Counted from the first letter of the stretch, positions 43,245 through 52,467 are shown. The stretch: DNA of 64,000 nt from JBAXTZ01 sp041666525 (GCA_041666525.1 JBAYGT010000010.1:1-64000); one strand, 5' to 3'. Numbers and translations: made by a program. The notes: a model not told the origin generated them from the letters alone.

Positions 43245-43946
43245 TCACCTCTGCGCGTCCAACCGATAACCGCGGCCGCGAACATTGACAAGCGCACCGA
43301 CAAACTCCGGGCATTTTGCGAGCTTTTCACGCAATTTGCTCAAGTGGTAATCGACCGTACGGGTTTCTTCAAAATCGTAACCCCAGACATGATTCAATAT
43401 ATCGTCCCGGCTGTGCAATTTGTTCGGTTGCTCGAGAAAAAACTTCAGCAGATCAAACTCCTTTGGCGTAAGTTCTACCGGTACACCGTCGATAGCGGCG
43501 CTAAACTCGGCTGGTTTAAGCTCAAGGTTGTGAAAAACCAATGTATGCACCACCCTATCAGCCGGTGATTCAGGTTTTGCCGCACGCTGCAGCAGCGCCT
43601 TAACCTGCATCTGCAGGTGCACGAATTTGAACGGCTTGTTAATGTAACTGTCGGCTCCGGCTTCAAAACATTTCATAATGTCCAAATCATCCGAGAGCGC
43701 CGTCAGCATAATTACCGGAATAAATTTGCCGTTAGCGCTTTTTCGTATTTCCTTCAACGCCGACAGGCCGTCGAGCACCGGCATCATGCAATCCAAAATA
43801 ATCAGCGCCGGTACGGAATTTTTGACAGCCGTCAACGCTTCCCGGCCATTGTTGGCTTCCACAAAATCATAGCCTTCACCGCGCAAGCATAACTTAACCG
43901 AGTTGCGAATATCTTGTTCGTCATCGACAATCAAAATGCTTTGCAT
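43245..43946 (-). CDS. OmpR/PhoB-family response regulator next to the peptide cassette
   Basis: A 233-residue regulator: receiver domain with ILIVDDEQD, the phospho-Asp in LIILDCMMPVLDG and Lys in SYINKPFKF; winged helix with VELTPKEFDLLKFFLE and TRTVDYHLSKLREKL. It is upstream of, and coupled to, the kinase gene. As the nearest OmpR-type regulator, it is the best candidate to bind the 11-bp direct repeats in front of both peptide genes. It follows the HAD gene by 40 bases, so it may be part of a longer minus-strand transcript that starts near 46.7 kb. Confidence 0.92.
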   Translation of the reverse strand: MQSILIVDDEQDIRNSVKLCLRGEGYDFVEANNGREALTAVKNSVPALIILDCMMPVLDGLSALKEIRKSANGKFIPVIMLTALSDDLDIMKCFEAGADSYINKPFKFVHLQMQVKALLQRAAKPESPADRVVHTLVFHNLELKPAEFSAAIDGVPVELTPKEFDLLKFFLEQPNKLHSRDDILNHVWGYDFEETRTVDYHLSKLREKLAKCPEFVGALVNVRGRGYRLDAQR

Positions 43947-43985
43947 AGTAACCGCCCCGCTTTCATATAAAATTTCATTGTTAAA

Positions 43986-44672
43986 TCAGGTTCTGTTTAC
44001 AAGCAACTTCCGGTCAAACTGTTCAAAAGAAGTTACTGTCACTTTGACACCGGGCAACTGTTCATATTTTTGGCGAACTTCCACCGGACACAGGCCGATA
44101 ATGTACCCGATTCCGGCGGCATTCGCCGCGGCGATACCCGAAACAGCATCCTCGACGACTATACATTCAGCCGGCAACAAGCCGATTTTTTGCACCGCGC
44201 GCAAATAGATGTCCGGCGCCGGTTTTCCGGGAAAACTGCCGTCATCATACACCACTTGCTCAAAATCAAACCAGTTAGCCAAATTCAGGTGTTCGAAAAA
44301 AAACCGCAGATTAACTATTTCCGAGGCCGTCGCTATTGTCCGGGGAATATTATTAGCCTTGAGATAGTCCAAAAACTCACGCGCGCCCGGCGACAGCACG
44401 AAACCATCCCAATTCAAACATTTTTCACGGTACAACCGTTCTTTTTCTTCACCCAGCGCCAGCGCTTCTCCAACACTCAATTCCCGTGATTGAATATATT
44501 CCAAAACATATTTGTTCACCCGACCGTGCAAATGCTGCTCAATTTCTTGCGCGCTTAACGGTGTCCCGCGTTCCTGTTCAGCGTATTCCGACCAAACCAA
44601 TTCGTGCAAATGGCTGTCCCACAATAGTACGCCGTTAAAATCAAAAATCATGCCCTTAAATTTAGTTTTCAT
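43986..44672 (-). CDS. HAD-superfamily hydrolase (beta-phosphoglucomutase-like)
   Basis: A HAD subfamily IA protein of 228 residues from the ATG at 44672 (GGGAG upstream). Motif I is IFDFNGVLLWDS, with Asn where most members have the second catalytic Asp; FDFNG(T/V)L forms are known among HAD phosphatases. Motif II is TIATAS, motif III includes PGKPAPDIYLRA, and motif IV is VVEDAVSGIAAA. It is probably a sugar-phosphate phosphatase or a phosphoglucomutase relative; the Asn argues against a mutase. Confidence 0.85.
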   Translation of the reverse strand: MKTKFKGMIFDFNGVLLWDSHLHELVWSEYAEQERGTPLSAQEIEQHLHGRVNKYVLEYIQSRELSVGEALALGEEKERLYREKCLNWDGFVLSPGAREFLDYLKANNIPRTIATASEIVNLRFFFEHLNLANWFDFEQVVYDDGSFPGKPAPDIYLRAVQKIGLLPAECIVVEDAVSGIAAANAAGIGYIIGLCPVEVRQKYEQLPGVKVTVTSFEQFDRKLLVNRT

Positions 44673-44690
44673 CTTTCTGGCTCCCTTCAC

Positions 44691-44951
44691 TCAAACTAGC
44701 GCTTGCTCAAACACCCTGCGCACAACTTCTTTATCAACCGCACCTTCATACACCTTTAAACCATCAACATAAAAACAAGGCACATAGTAATAATCGAAGC
44801 TATTCGCAAATTTTTCTTCTTTCTCTTCATCAATCATCTGCACTTTAACGCGGTTAAACTCCGGCTGTTCGACAAGTAATTCAGCGATTATTTTCCGGGC
44901 TTTTTGGCAATGCGGGCAATGTTCCAAAATGAATAATTGAATTGCTTTCAC
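44691..44951 (-). CDS. Glutaredoxin/thioredoxin-fold protein
   Basis: An 86-residue protein with the redox motif CPHC (LFILEHCPHCQKARKII) near its N-terminus, a cis-Pro (YVPCFYVDG) and a C-terminal helix. This is the glutaredoxin-like fold. The start is set at the GTG at 44951 because a full AAGGAG lies 6 bases before it; longer frames overlap the CDGSH gene. It is located between a CDGSH protein and a HAD enzyme. Confidence 0.8.
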   Translation of the reverse strand: MKAIQLFILEHCPHCQKARKIIAELLVEQPEFNRVKVQMIDEEKEEKFANSFDYYYVPCFYVDGLKVYEGAVDKEVVRRVFEQALV

Positions 44952-44961
44952 AATATACTCC

Positions 44962-45657
44962 TTAGCTTTCATTCTCTCTGAATTCAATTTTGCAGTGCAT
45001 TCCGTCACAAAACGGTTTATTGGCAGATTGACCGCAGCGGCAGAGCGCTACGCGGTTTCGCTGTTCATAGAATTGACCGTCGGCTGCCTCAACGGCAATA
45101 CCGCCTTTTAGCCAAAGCGGCCCACTGACATTATGCGCCGGGTCATCGAGCAAACTTATCGTCGGCAAAAATTCCGGTTCAATCGGTTTACCGGTTGCCT
45201 TATCCCACGCCACCAGCCGCCCAGATGGACAATTTCCTGCCTCTTCGATGGCCATATCCCTTGATTGCGTGTCCCCGGAATGCTCCGTCAATGTCCACGC
45301 GTCGCCGCACCGATGGCAAAATAACGCAGCAGAACACAGTTTTTCATTGTCAGTAAGCTCTAATCCTGGACCAACATACTTTTTCGCATTGTTTAGATAG
45401 TTTTCGCGTACAGCGGTTTCCGTCCCATCAAAATTAGTTGCGTAATGTCCGCCATCACAGAACGGTTTGCTCTTTGATTTACCGCAACGACATAAACCGT
45501 AACTTTCCGGCACCGCGACTTCGGTAGTTTGCTCCCAGCTAACCGGAAGGTTATCGCTATCGAGGCGCGTCGTTTCTCGAATTAGCGGTATCGCGCCCGA
45601 AACAAAATATGGACCATCCTGAATGACTTTTAGCTTTTGCTTTTTTGCTTCACTCAT
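44962..45657 (-). CDS. Two-domain CDGSH iron-sulfur protein
   Basis: The 231-residue protein has two CDGSH 2Fe-2S modules: CRCGKSKSKPFCDGGH (about residues 56-71) and CRCGQSANKPFCDGMH (about 208-223), each with the 3-Cys-1-His ligand set. Between them is a region with CSAALFCHRCGD and CPSGRL motifs that resembles a divalent-metal or additional Fe-S site. The N-terminus (YFVSGAIPLIRE) fits bacterial dual-CDGSH proteins. It is probably an electron-transfer or Fe-S/redox-sensing protein. It overlaps the GNAT gene by 4 bases. Confidence 0.9.
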   Translation of the reverse strand: MSEAKKQKLKVIQDGPYFVSGAIPLIRETTRLDSDNLPVSWEQTTEVAVPESYGLCRCGKSKSKPFCDGGHYATNFDGTETAVRENYLNNAKKYVGPGLELTDNEKLCSAALFCHRCGDAWTLTEHSGDTQSRDMAIEEAGNCPSGRLVAWDKATGKPIEPEFLPTISLLDDPAHNVSGPLWLKGGIAVEAADGQFYEQRNRVALCRCGQSANKPFCDGMHCKIEFRENES

Positions 45658-46271
45658 TTTTCAATCTCCAACACCTTTAAAATGTTTTCAATCGGGTAAC
45701 GCATAATCTGCTTCCATTTCGAACATCGTTTAGCAATTGCAAAACCCGCCCGAAGATAAGATTGCGGCACCCCGGTCCAGAGAAATGCCGCCGGAACTTT
45801 AGCACCATAAGGAACAGCCGGATAAGCCTCGACAATGCTTCCGCCCTGCAACCGGCAATATTCAACCGCTGCTTTAATAAGCTCGGTTGACAATCCCTGA
45901 CGCCGGTTGTTCTTGCCCAAAAATATACAGACAATCGACCATACCAATTGATCATCGATTGGTTGCAGCGTCCGCGAATATTGCAACCGCACAAACTGTT
46001 CTCTGGGCGCAACCGAGCACCAGCCAACTGGCTGTCCGTCAATATAACCCAACACGCCCAGCGGTTGTCCGGCTTCAACCAGTTGCCGTATTGCTTCCTT
46101 ATTCTGTTCACCTTTCTGCCGCTCGAATTCGGCTTTTTTCAGCCGCCAGGACATGCACCAGCAACCACCGCAGGCTCCCCGCTCGCCCAGCAGCGTCACA
46201 AAATCATTCCAATTTGTTTGTGTCAGCGGACGAGCTTCAAAATGCTTATCGCGATTGGTATAAACTGGCAT
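45654..46271 (-). CDS. GNAT-family N-acetyltransferase
   Basis: A 205-residue GNAT protein. CGGCWCMSWRL near residue 34 and the WCSVAPREQFVRL strand are typical of a common group of uncharacterised GNATs. The acetyl-CoA loop is LGKNNRRQGLSTELIKAAV (about residues 119-137), and EAYPAVPYG follows. It overlaps the CDGSH gene's start and lies 17 bases after a small membrane-protein gene. Confidence 0.8.
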   Translation of the reverse strand: MPVYTNRDKHFEARPLTQTNWNDFVTLLGERGACGGCWCMSWRLKKAEFERQKGEQNKEAIRQLVEAGQPLGVLGYIDGQPVGWCSVAPREQFVRLQYSRTLQPIDDQLVWSIVCIFLGKNNRRQGLSTELIKAAVEYCRLQGGSIVEAYPAVPYGAKVPAAFLWTGVPQSYLRAGFAIAKRCSKWKQIMRYPIENILKVLEIEK

Positions 46272-46288
46272 AAGTTTTTTTTCATCCT

Positions 46289-46657
46289 TTATTTGCTCTC
46301 AATTTCTGCTTTTGTACGTGCATGAATTTCGGCAATCAGCTCACCGACATTACGATGCAGGGCTTTTAACTCAACAAGTTCGTCTTTTACAAAACTGAGC
46401 TCAGCCATAACTGTATCATGCGTTTCCTGAAGAATTTTTTCTTGCCGCTCACCACTAATTTTTGCCACAAACGCCAGCACTGGTAACGCCACGCCCTGAA
46501 AAAAGGTTTGCACTGAATACTGCACCCATTCCAAAGCACTTTGCGGCGTTTGAAAAAACAAAATTGATAAAGTCAGAAAAGTAACGGCATAAAACATTGC
46601 AACCGTCGCCAGCCAATAAGCCAGTTTTTGAGCTAACCAGGCATTGAATTTTTTCAC
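46289..46657 (-). CDS. Small membrane protein with coiled-coil tail
   Basis: The 122-residue protein has two hydrophobic segments (about residues 15-35 and 50-67) followed by a charged helical tail of about 45 residues with heptad-like spacing (ILQETHDTVMAELSFVKDEL). No family is recognised. It is the first gene of a closely spaced minus-strand run that continues through the GNAT, CDGSH, glutaredoxin-like and HAD genes to the two-component system at 43.9 kb. Confidence 0.5.
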   Translation of the reverse strand: MKKFNAWLAQKLAYWLATVAMFYAVTFLTLSILFFQTPQSALEWVQYSVQTFFQGVALPVLAFVAKISGERQEKILQETHDTVMAELSFVKDELVELKALHRNVGELIAEIHARTKAEIESK

Positions 46658-46728
46658 AAATTTACCTCTTTCGGCGTCTGATTACATAACAACTTACACC
46701 AATCGCGATTCTTATCACAGAAAATTTA

Positions 46729-47442
46729 TCACACCCAGCGTGCGATCACATTATTAGAACCCTTCGCACGCCGGTAGGAGAAAATCGGCCGGCCGATTTT
46801 CACATAAATCAGATCTTTTTCCAGCGCCCCGACGGTGACCAAAAACTCCAAATACTTTCGTACCGATACTTTAGAAATATCCAGTTTTTCGGCAAGCTCT
46901 TCGGTAACAAACTGTCCATCTGCATATTTTTCCGTAGCCGTCCAGATGTGATTCAGTGTCATTTTTACCATGCCTTTCGGAAGTTCAGCTGCAGCTTGCC
47001 CGTCCCCGGCTTGCAATAACAAATCAATCTCGTTTTGCCCAAGATTTTCATGCTGATCGAACAGTTTTTTCTGTTTGCGAAATTTCGCCAATGCTGCCTG
47101 CAACCGCTCGATACCAAAGGATGTTTTTACGATGTAATCGGTAATGCCAAGCGCCATCAACTGACGAATAGTTTCGACGTCGCTGGCGGCAGTAATCATT
47201 ATTACCCCTTGACGTTTTCCGGCGCCACGCATTTTTTGCAGTAACTCGCTGCCTTTCATTTTGGGCATATGGACATCTAACAACAGCAAATCAATCGCCT
47301 GTGTTTCGATTATGTTCCAGGCAGCCTCGCCATTCTCGGCGATCGCAACAACCCGATAATCTTTTTCACCAGCCAAACCATTGCGTAACAAGTTGGCTAC
47401 CAGCGGGTCATCTTCGACAATCAAAACATTAATAAATGCCAT
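46729..47442 (-). CDS. CitB/DcuR-type response regulator
   Basis: The protein (237 residues from the ATG at 47442) starts MAFINVLIVEDDPLVANLL, with phospho-Asp in LLLLDVHMPKM and a Lys in DYIVKTSFG. The C-terminal helix-turn-helix (VTEELAEKLDISKVSVRKYLEFL) is of the CitB/DcuR type rather than OmpR. It follows the DcuS/CitA-like kinase by 13 bases with a good ribosome site. Such regulators turn on transporters and enzymes for citrate, malate or fumarate; none is adjacent. Confidence 0.9.
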   Translation of the reverse strand: MAFINVLIVEDDPLVANLLRNGLAGEKDYRVVAIAENGEAAWNIIETQAIDLLLLDVHMPKMKGSELLQKMRGAGKRQGVIMITAASDVETIRQLMALGITDYIVKTSFGIERLQAALAKFRKQKKLFDQHENLGQNEIDLLLQAGDGQAAAELPKGMVKMTLNHIWTATEKYADGQFVTEELAEKLDISKVSVRKYLEFLVTVGALEKDLIYVKIGRPIFSYRRAKGSNNVIARWV

Positions 47443-47455
47443 ACCACAATCCTTT

Positions 47456-49036
47456 CTATCCTGCCAATACACAAGTTATGCTGCTGCCCGCGCCAACTTC
47501 AGAACAAACCTCGATATATCCGTTGCGGCGAACTACAATATTGTTTACCAGATACATACCCCAACCACGGTTTTCGCCTTTGCTGGAAAATCGCAGTTCA
47601 AACATCCGGTTCTGCGCCTCCGGCGACATTCCGACACCATTGTCATCGACACGGATAGTAATTTCAGCGTTTTCCTGGCGGACAAACACGGTTATTGATT
47701 TATCGTCGGCCGCTTTAACTGCATCACAAGCGTTATCCAACAGATTACTTATTATTACCGTAAGATCATGCGCAAGGTCACTGTCGGTGATTTCCGGAAG
47801 CCAGCAATTATCGTCAACTGCAAATTCAATTTGCTCTTCGCGAAACTTACTGGCCTTGCCGAGCAACAATCCGGCAATCCGTTCATCACGGATTTTATTC
47901 GTAATATCAGCTATTTCATGCTGGTAGTTGCCGACGATATCCGCCAAAAATTGCCGCAATTCCTCAAGTTTACCAAACTTTGCCAATCCGTCTATTACAA
48001 ACAACCGATTCATAAATTCATGCGTCTGCGCTCGCAATGTATCAGCAAATGTCCGCACGCCGGTTAGTTCTTCGGCGATTTTACGCATTTCCGTAGCTTC
48101 CCGCGCCGTAAGCACTAACCCGACAAAATCCTCGTCGCGGTATAATGGCAAACTATTGACCAAAAACGTCCTTGTTTGCACAACAATTTCTTTCAGATAA
48201 ACCGGAACACGTTGCGTGAGCGTTTCCAAAAACGGTTTCAGGGCATCTACTTCTTCAAGCAATGTTCCTTCCAGCATTGGAAAGTTGGTGTCCCGGCAAA
48301 AGTCTGTAACGTAACTATTTACAAACATTATCCGGCCTTCAAAGTTACAAACGATGATTCCTTCTTGCAATGCGTCAAACACCGCTGATTGTCCACCCAA
48401 TTTTTCCGATACTTCTTCAATAGATTGACGGTACCAACGGCTACGCTGGCGCCGCTCAAAAAACCAGGCGAAAAATATCACACCCAGAAGAACCGGCGCC
48501 ACCAAAATCAAAAATATTTGCCGCACCTCGTCGACAAGTCCGGCATCATCAGCATAATCTGCAGCGATACCAACTTTGCCCAAATAGGTATTTTCGGAAG
48601 AAAACACCGGTACAACTTCAAAAATGCAATTGCGCCGGCGCCAGCCAATATCAGGTGATTTACCGCTCATCTGGCTTTCAAGCATTGCATCCAGATGATG
48701 ATCACTATTCATCTTGCTATCAGCCTGCAACACGCGCTTTCCCGTCTTATCCACAACAAGTACACGGTCAATCAAATTCACTCTCAGCGCTAAATCCAGC
48801 ATTTGTGCAGCATCCGTCAAATCAACCCGCGTACCGGTCAGAACATCTTTTAAATACAGCGATTTACTAAACAGCTGCGCTGCCGCTTTGACATGCAGCT
48901 GCCGGTCTTCGCTTTGGGTATAGTTAATGTAAACATTTGCGCCATAAGAAAGCACAATCATCAAGATCACAGCAACAACAAGCACACCGGCATAATACTT
49001 TCCACTCAGACGCACATTACTTGCAGTTTTGTTCAT
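47456..49036 (-). CDS. DcuS/CitA-type sensor kinase
   Basis: A 526-residue kinase: transmembrane helix at about 15-37, an extracytoplasmic PAS-like domain (about 40-175, with VLVVDKTGKRVLQADSKM), a second helix at about 177-198, a cytoplasmic PAS (ALQEGIIVCNFEGRIMFVN), and the kinase box LRAQTHEFMNRLFVIDGL characteristic of the CitA/DcuS family. ATPase boxes are NLLDNACDAV, DNGVGMSPE and GWGMYLVNN. It likely senses a di- or tricarboxylate. The CitF/CitDE-like genes 20 kb away are controlled by a LacI protein, so a link is only speculative. Confidence 0.92.
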   Translation of the reverse strand: MNKTASNVRLSGKYYAGVLVVAVILMIVLSYGANVYINYTQSEDRQLHVKAAAQLFSKSLYLKDVLTGTRVDLTDAAQMLDLALRVNLIDRVLVVDKTGKRVLQADSKMNSDHHLDAMLESQMSGKSPDIGWRRRNCIFEVVPVFSSENTYLGKVGIAADYADDAGLVDEVRQIFLILVAPVLLGVIFFAWFFERRQRSRWYRQSIEEVSEKLGGQSAVFDALQEGIIVCNFEGRIMFVNSYVTDFCRDTNFPMLEGTLLEEVDALKPFLETLTQRVPVYLKEIVVQTRTFLVNSLPLYRDEDFVGLVLTAREATEMRKIAEELTGVRTFADTLRAQTHEFMNRLFVIDGLAKFGKLEELRQFLADIVGNYQHEIADITNKIRDERIAGLLLGKASKFREEQIEFAVDDNCWLPEITDSDLAHDLTVIISNLLDNACDAVKAADDKSITVFVRQENAEITIRVDDNGVGMSPEAQNRMFELRFSSKGENRGWGMYLVNNIVVRRNGYIEVCSEVGAGSSITCVLAG

Positions 49037-49097
49037 CGAATCACACCCTCATACTATTCATTTTATTATATCACGGATTATCTTTGACTAACATGAT

Positions 49098-49130
49098 AAG
49101 ACGCCTCTCGGTAATACCGTGAGGCGTCTT
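49098..49130 (-). terminator. Terminator of the 49148-50323 gene
   Basis: Ten-base arms AAGACGCCTC / GAGGCGTCTT with a stem-like inner CGGT/ACCG; T-rich flank. It may also stop transcription from the other side. Confidence 0.7.
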
Positions 49131-49147
49131 CTTGTATTGTACAACTA

Positions 49148-50323
49148 TTAGTTATTAATCAGGACAACCATTGCCGCATCAGCCAACATACCACTCTCGG
49201 CATCGGCGGCCAATATCCTTGCGCCATCGGCGCGGCTGACCACAAAATTGCGATTGAAATCTCGCAGCGCCAGCGGCCGGATTATGAGCGGCGCGTTTCC
49301 GGCTCGTGTATAGTCCGTCGAATTCTGGTCAACATAGTCACACAAACCGCTAACTGCTAACACATCAAAGGTGACATTGCTTCTGGAGTAGATTATTCGA
49401 CCGTCTTCATCATAAATTACCGGTGCCGGCGTCCGCTCGGCGGGAGAATTCAGGCAGTCCAGAATCAGTCCGGTAATAATCCGCTGACCGTTTACCGCCG
49501 TCGATCTTTCCGGTATAAGCTCAACCGGCATTGGCAAAACTGACATCGGCGGCAGATTAGTTAGTGCAAGTTTGTCGGCAGAAGACTCGTCTGCGCCGTT
49601 ATAAAATACCGGCATTATCTCGCTTGCATCATCTTTTGACTCAGTAATCATCGTAGAGTAATATCTGCGGTTGGTTTTTTTGACCTTAATTCTGTTTACT
49701 ACCAGCTTTTTTAGGATCTTGGTCGTGCGAACATACCATTTTGCACCGGGTGCAATACGCATATACTTGGATATTCTCGTCGCTTTACGTTCTATAGCAA
49801 CATCCGTTTCTTCATCCAACAGTTCGCACGAATTGTATTGTATCTCCGTGCCGTCTCCCAATGTAATCTTACAGCCGTCAGCAGGTGTCGGATCACCTTT
49901 TGTATTGAAACGGGTGGCGCGGTAGATGTAGTCCCCTTTAGTCATGTCGTAGACGGCAGTGTGATAATAAAACGCCATGTTGTTCCGGTCGACACCGCGC
50001 GGTTTTCTTTCCAGCATCAAAGTCAGACTATCGCCCGGGTACAACTCCTGCCACTCATTCCATTTTTCCGCGACTACTCGGCCATCGTCCTTTTCCCAAT
50101 GCATTTTTTTGAAATCACTCGCAGTCTCGGCAGCCACCCAAACATTTTTTTCGGTTGTGTTAGTGTAAGTGATATAAAGCTCTTCCTTCGTTTTCTCAAG
50201 CTGGGTTTCCATTGCCATCGTCGGTTCTTGCGCACTGGCCATAGCCGGAGCGACTACTGAAAAAATGAACACCATTGCCACGATCAAAGCTACAAGTTTT
50301 TTTGTTGCCATTTTGTTGAACAT
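49148..50323 (-). CDS. Secreted protein of unknown function
   Basis: A 391-residue protein from the ATG at 50323, preceded by GGAGG. It has a typical Sec signal (KKLVALIVAMVFIFSVVAPAMASA, read in two parts) cleaved near residue 31. The mature part is about 360 residues, beta-rich, with few Cys and no membrane helix, and ends RILAADAESGMLADAAMVVLINN-like. It is similar in style to the secreted protein at 9.3 kb but not obviously homologous. It may be a periplasmic or surface protein. Confidence 0.6.
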   Translation of the reverse strand: MFNKMATKKLVALIVAMVFIFSVVAPAMASAQEPTMAMETQLEKTKEELYITYTNTTEKNVWVAAETASDFKKMHWEKDDGRVVAEKWNEWQELYPGDSLTLMLERKPRGVDRNNMAFYYHTAVYDMTKGDYIYRATRFNTKGDPTPADGCKITLGDGTEIQYNSCELLDEETDVAIERKATRISKYMRIAPGAKWYVRTTKILKKLVVNRIKVKKTNRRYYSTMITESKDDASEIMPVFYNGADESSADKLALTNLPPMSVLPMPVELIPERSTAVNGQRIITGLILDCLNSPAERTPAPVIYDEDGRIIYSRSNVTFDVLAVSGLCDYVDQNSTDYTRAGNAPLIIRPLALRDFNRNFVVSRADGARILAADAESGMLADAAMVVLINN

Positions 50324-50440
50324 AACGTCCTCCATACTTTCTTGTTGTTTGTCTTGATTTTACAACACGAATTTTGGAGGGTATATATTGGCAAATTAAA
50401 CGAATTAAAGTAACTAAAAAAAGTGTGAACCAGCTACATT

Positions 50441-50860
50441 TTAAACACTCTGGCTCGTTTTAACACCATATCGCTCCAGCCGTTCAGCAAGCGTTCCGGT
50501 ATGTAATTCGAACAGGTGATTGTCATAATCATAAAAATAAATTGACCGGCCTTCACCTGCTACCCGGGTGCGCGGCGCCTTCATTTCCAAATCATACTCA
50601 CTTATCCGCTGCGCATAGTTCTCGAATTCGGCTTCACTGATTTTGAAAGCAATGTGATTATATGTACGTGTCGGTAGCGGTTCGCCTTCCATCAGTACGA
50701 GCCATACCCCGCAAATCAGAAAAAACTTCTCCCGCGACAACGAGAATTGTTCATCGCCGCTATCATAAACTTCAACAGCAGCAAATACCGCTTCCAGCAT
50801 TGCCGCCGAGCGTTGTAAATCGCTGACCACCAGCGTTATGTGACTAATTCCTTCAATCAT
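50441..50860 (-). CDS. fosX: FosX-type fosfomycin hydrolase
   Basis: The 139-residue protein matches FosX over its whole length: MIEGISHITLVVSDL, SGDEQFSLSREKFFLICG, MEGEPLPTRTYNHIAFKIS, GEGRSIYFYDYDNHLFELHTGTL (read as overlapping blocks). The metal ligands His7, His69 and Glu118-type positions and the glutamate general base of FosX are in these blocks. FosX opens the fosfomycin epoxide with water using Mn. It lies 13 bases after the CAT-like gene, apparently in the same transcript. Confidence 0.92.
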   Translation of the reverse strand: MIEGISHITLVVSDLQRSAAMLEAVFAAVEVYDSGDEQFSLSREKFFLICGVWLVLMEGEPLPTRTYNHIAFKISEAEFENYAQRISEYDLEMKAPRTRVAGEGRSIYFYDYDNHLFELHTGTLAERLERYGVKTSQSV

Positions 50861-50873
50861 AACATTCTCTTAT

Positions 50874-51533
50874 TCATGAAAGTTCTTCGTCAAACTTATC
50901 CTGAAGCAATTGCTGGATTTCGCCGATGTGCCGCCCGTCACAAAATATATGGTTGACGACCAAATTTAGCGGCATAATCCGACGTGCAGCCTTTGTTGCA
51001 ATTTTACCCCAAACCAGCATCGGCATCGTCACCGGCAAATCATCATAGCTATGCGGCAGCTGAAAATTGCCCACTCCGGTAAACGCCATGTTGGGAACAC
51101 CCGAAAAGAAAATCATATCGCCCCGCTCCGGCACCAGGGTGGCAAAATGCTTACATTCAGTTGCCGCTTTCACCAGCTCACGGGCGCGTGCCAAAAATTC
51201 GGCTAAATCCGAATGATAATCGACGAAACAATAATTAAAGTAGCCATTTTCAGACGGCACTGTGAACAGCGGATGAACCACCTCGTGTTCGACCACGATT
51301 TCACAACCGTTTGCATCTAATTCCAAGCGTTGGCGTAGTGGCAAATAATTGTTCACTACCGTTGCCACTTTCCAAATCGTAAGCAAATATAACGAGCAGC
51401 CAAGCACCTTCGCTTGTTGACGAAGCGCAGTCACGTCACTTTCAAAGGCTACCGAAAAATACTGGGTGGATTTACGCCGAAAAAACTCATAGTACTCGCG
51501 ACGATCCCAGTCAGAAATTGAAATTTGTTTCAT
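50874..51533 (-). CDS. Chloramphenicol acetyltransferase-like protein
   Basis: A 219-residue protein of the type A CAT family, with normal length. The catalytic motif is NHIFCDGRHIGE: the catalytic His and the structural Asp (HxxxDG) are kept, but the preceding His of the usual HH pair is Asn. Other blocks include FSGVPNMAFTGV and MLVWGK. Whether it acetylates chloramphenicol or another acceptor is not settled by sequence. It is followed 13 bases later by fosX. Confidence 0.85.
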   Translation of the reverse strand: MKQISISDWDRREYYEFFRRKSTQYFSVAFESDVTALRQQAKVLGCSLYLLTIWKVATVVNNYLPLRQRLELDANGCEIVVEHEVVHPLFTVPSENGYFNYCFVDYHSDLAEFLARARELVKAATECKHFATLVPERGDMIFFSGVPNMAFTGVGNFQLPHSYDDLPVTMPMLVWGKIATKAARRIMPLNLVVNHIFCDGRHIGEIQQLLQDKFDEELS

Positions 51534-51568
51534 AATCCCTCAACTATTATTTTCGTTATAAGCTATTT

Positions 51569-51625
51569 CGCCACAAATAAAAAATATCCTGCACAAGCAA
51601 TAAAGAATCTCTTGTGCAGGGTGTC
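51569..51625 (-). repeat. Palindromic repeat, copy 1 (partner at 54280-54336); terminator-like
   Basis: The 57-base stretch starting CGCCACAAAT has complementary arms CCTGCACAAG and CTTGTGCAGG with a T-rich flank on the minus-strand side. About 80% of bases agree with 54280-54336. It lies downstream of the Bax-inhibitor gene and may end its transcript. Confidence 0.65.
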
Positions 51626-51777
51626 GCATTTTTTACATTATTGTATCAAAAAAGATGATTTCGCGTTCGCGACTTACTTTTTTCTTGATAAAAAAGTAGC
51701 AAAAAAATCCAGCGCCGTACGCCGGACAAAAGTTGCACTAATAGTTTATGCGCAGTTGTAAAAGTGTCATGTACTAA

Positions 51778-52467
51778 TCAACTTTTCCTTTTGCCAAATA
51801 ATCTCAACAGTTTGAGGAAGAGATTCACATAATCAAGGTAAAGGTTTAATGCACCGAGTATCGCTTCCTTGGTATCTTCTTCGGTACCGGCATTTCCGAT
51901 TTTATTCAACTGACGAATTTTTTGCGTATCATAGGCAGTTAAACCAGTAAACGTCACCACTCCTACAATAGACAGAATCCAGTCTAGCGTAGCATTGTTT
52001 AATATCATATTTGTAATTCCGGCAATAATCAGGCCAAACAGCCCCATGATCAAAACTTGTCCAATATGCGTTAAATCAGTTTTTGTATAAAATCCATAAA
52101 TACTCATAACACCAAACATTAGCGCAGAAACGAAAAACATTTGCCCGATTGATTCAATTGTATATACTAAAAAAATAACCGACAAAGTAAGCCCAATTGA
52201 AAAACAATACAAAAGAAAAAGCAATATCGCCGTACCCGCCGAGATGCGCTCTGCCATCCATACCAGTCCAAAAACTAGCAATAACTCACCAATTAACAAC
52301 CCCTTGAACATGTAACCATTGAAGATTATCGGCTTATATAAATCCGGATCTCCTGAAACTACATAAGCAGTAACTCCAGAAATAACCAAACCAAGGAACA
52401 TCCACGCATACACTTCACAAAAAAACTTTCTTGTCTCGTCCACTACCTGCGATTCAGAGTATTTCAC
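51778..52467 (-). CDS. Bax inhibitor-1/YccA family membrane protein
   Basis: The 229-residue protein has seven predicted membrane helices and the family end motif TGLTAYDTQKIRQLNKIG, followed by the LNLYLDYVNLFLKLLRLFG block. Bacterial BI-1 proteins (YetJ-like) are pH-sensitive calcium leak channels or modulators of FtsH. It is transcribed alone. Confidence 0.92.
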   Translation of the reverse strand: MKYSESQVVDETRKFFCEVYAWMFLGLVISGVTAYVVSGDPDLYKPIIFNGYMFKGLLIGELLLVFGLVWMAERISAGTAILLFLLYCFSIGLTLSVIFLVYTIESIGQMFFVSALMFGVMSIYGFYTKTDLTHIGQVLIMGLFGLIIAGITNMILNNATLDWILSIVGVVTFTGLTAYDTQKIRQLNKIGNAGTEEDTKEAILGALNLYLDYVNLFLKLLRLFGKRKS

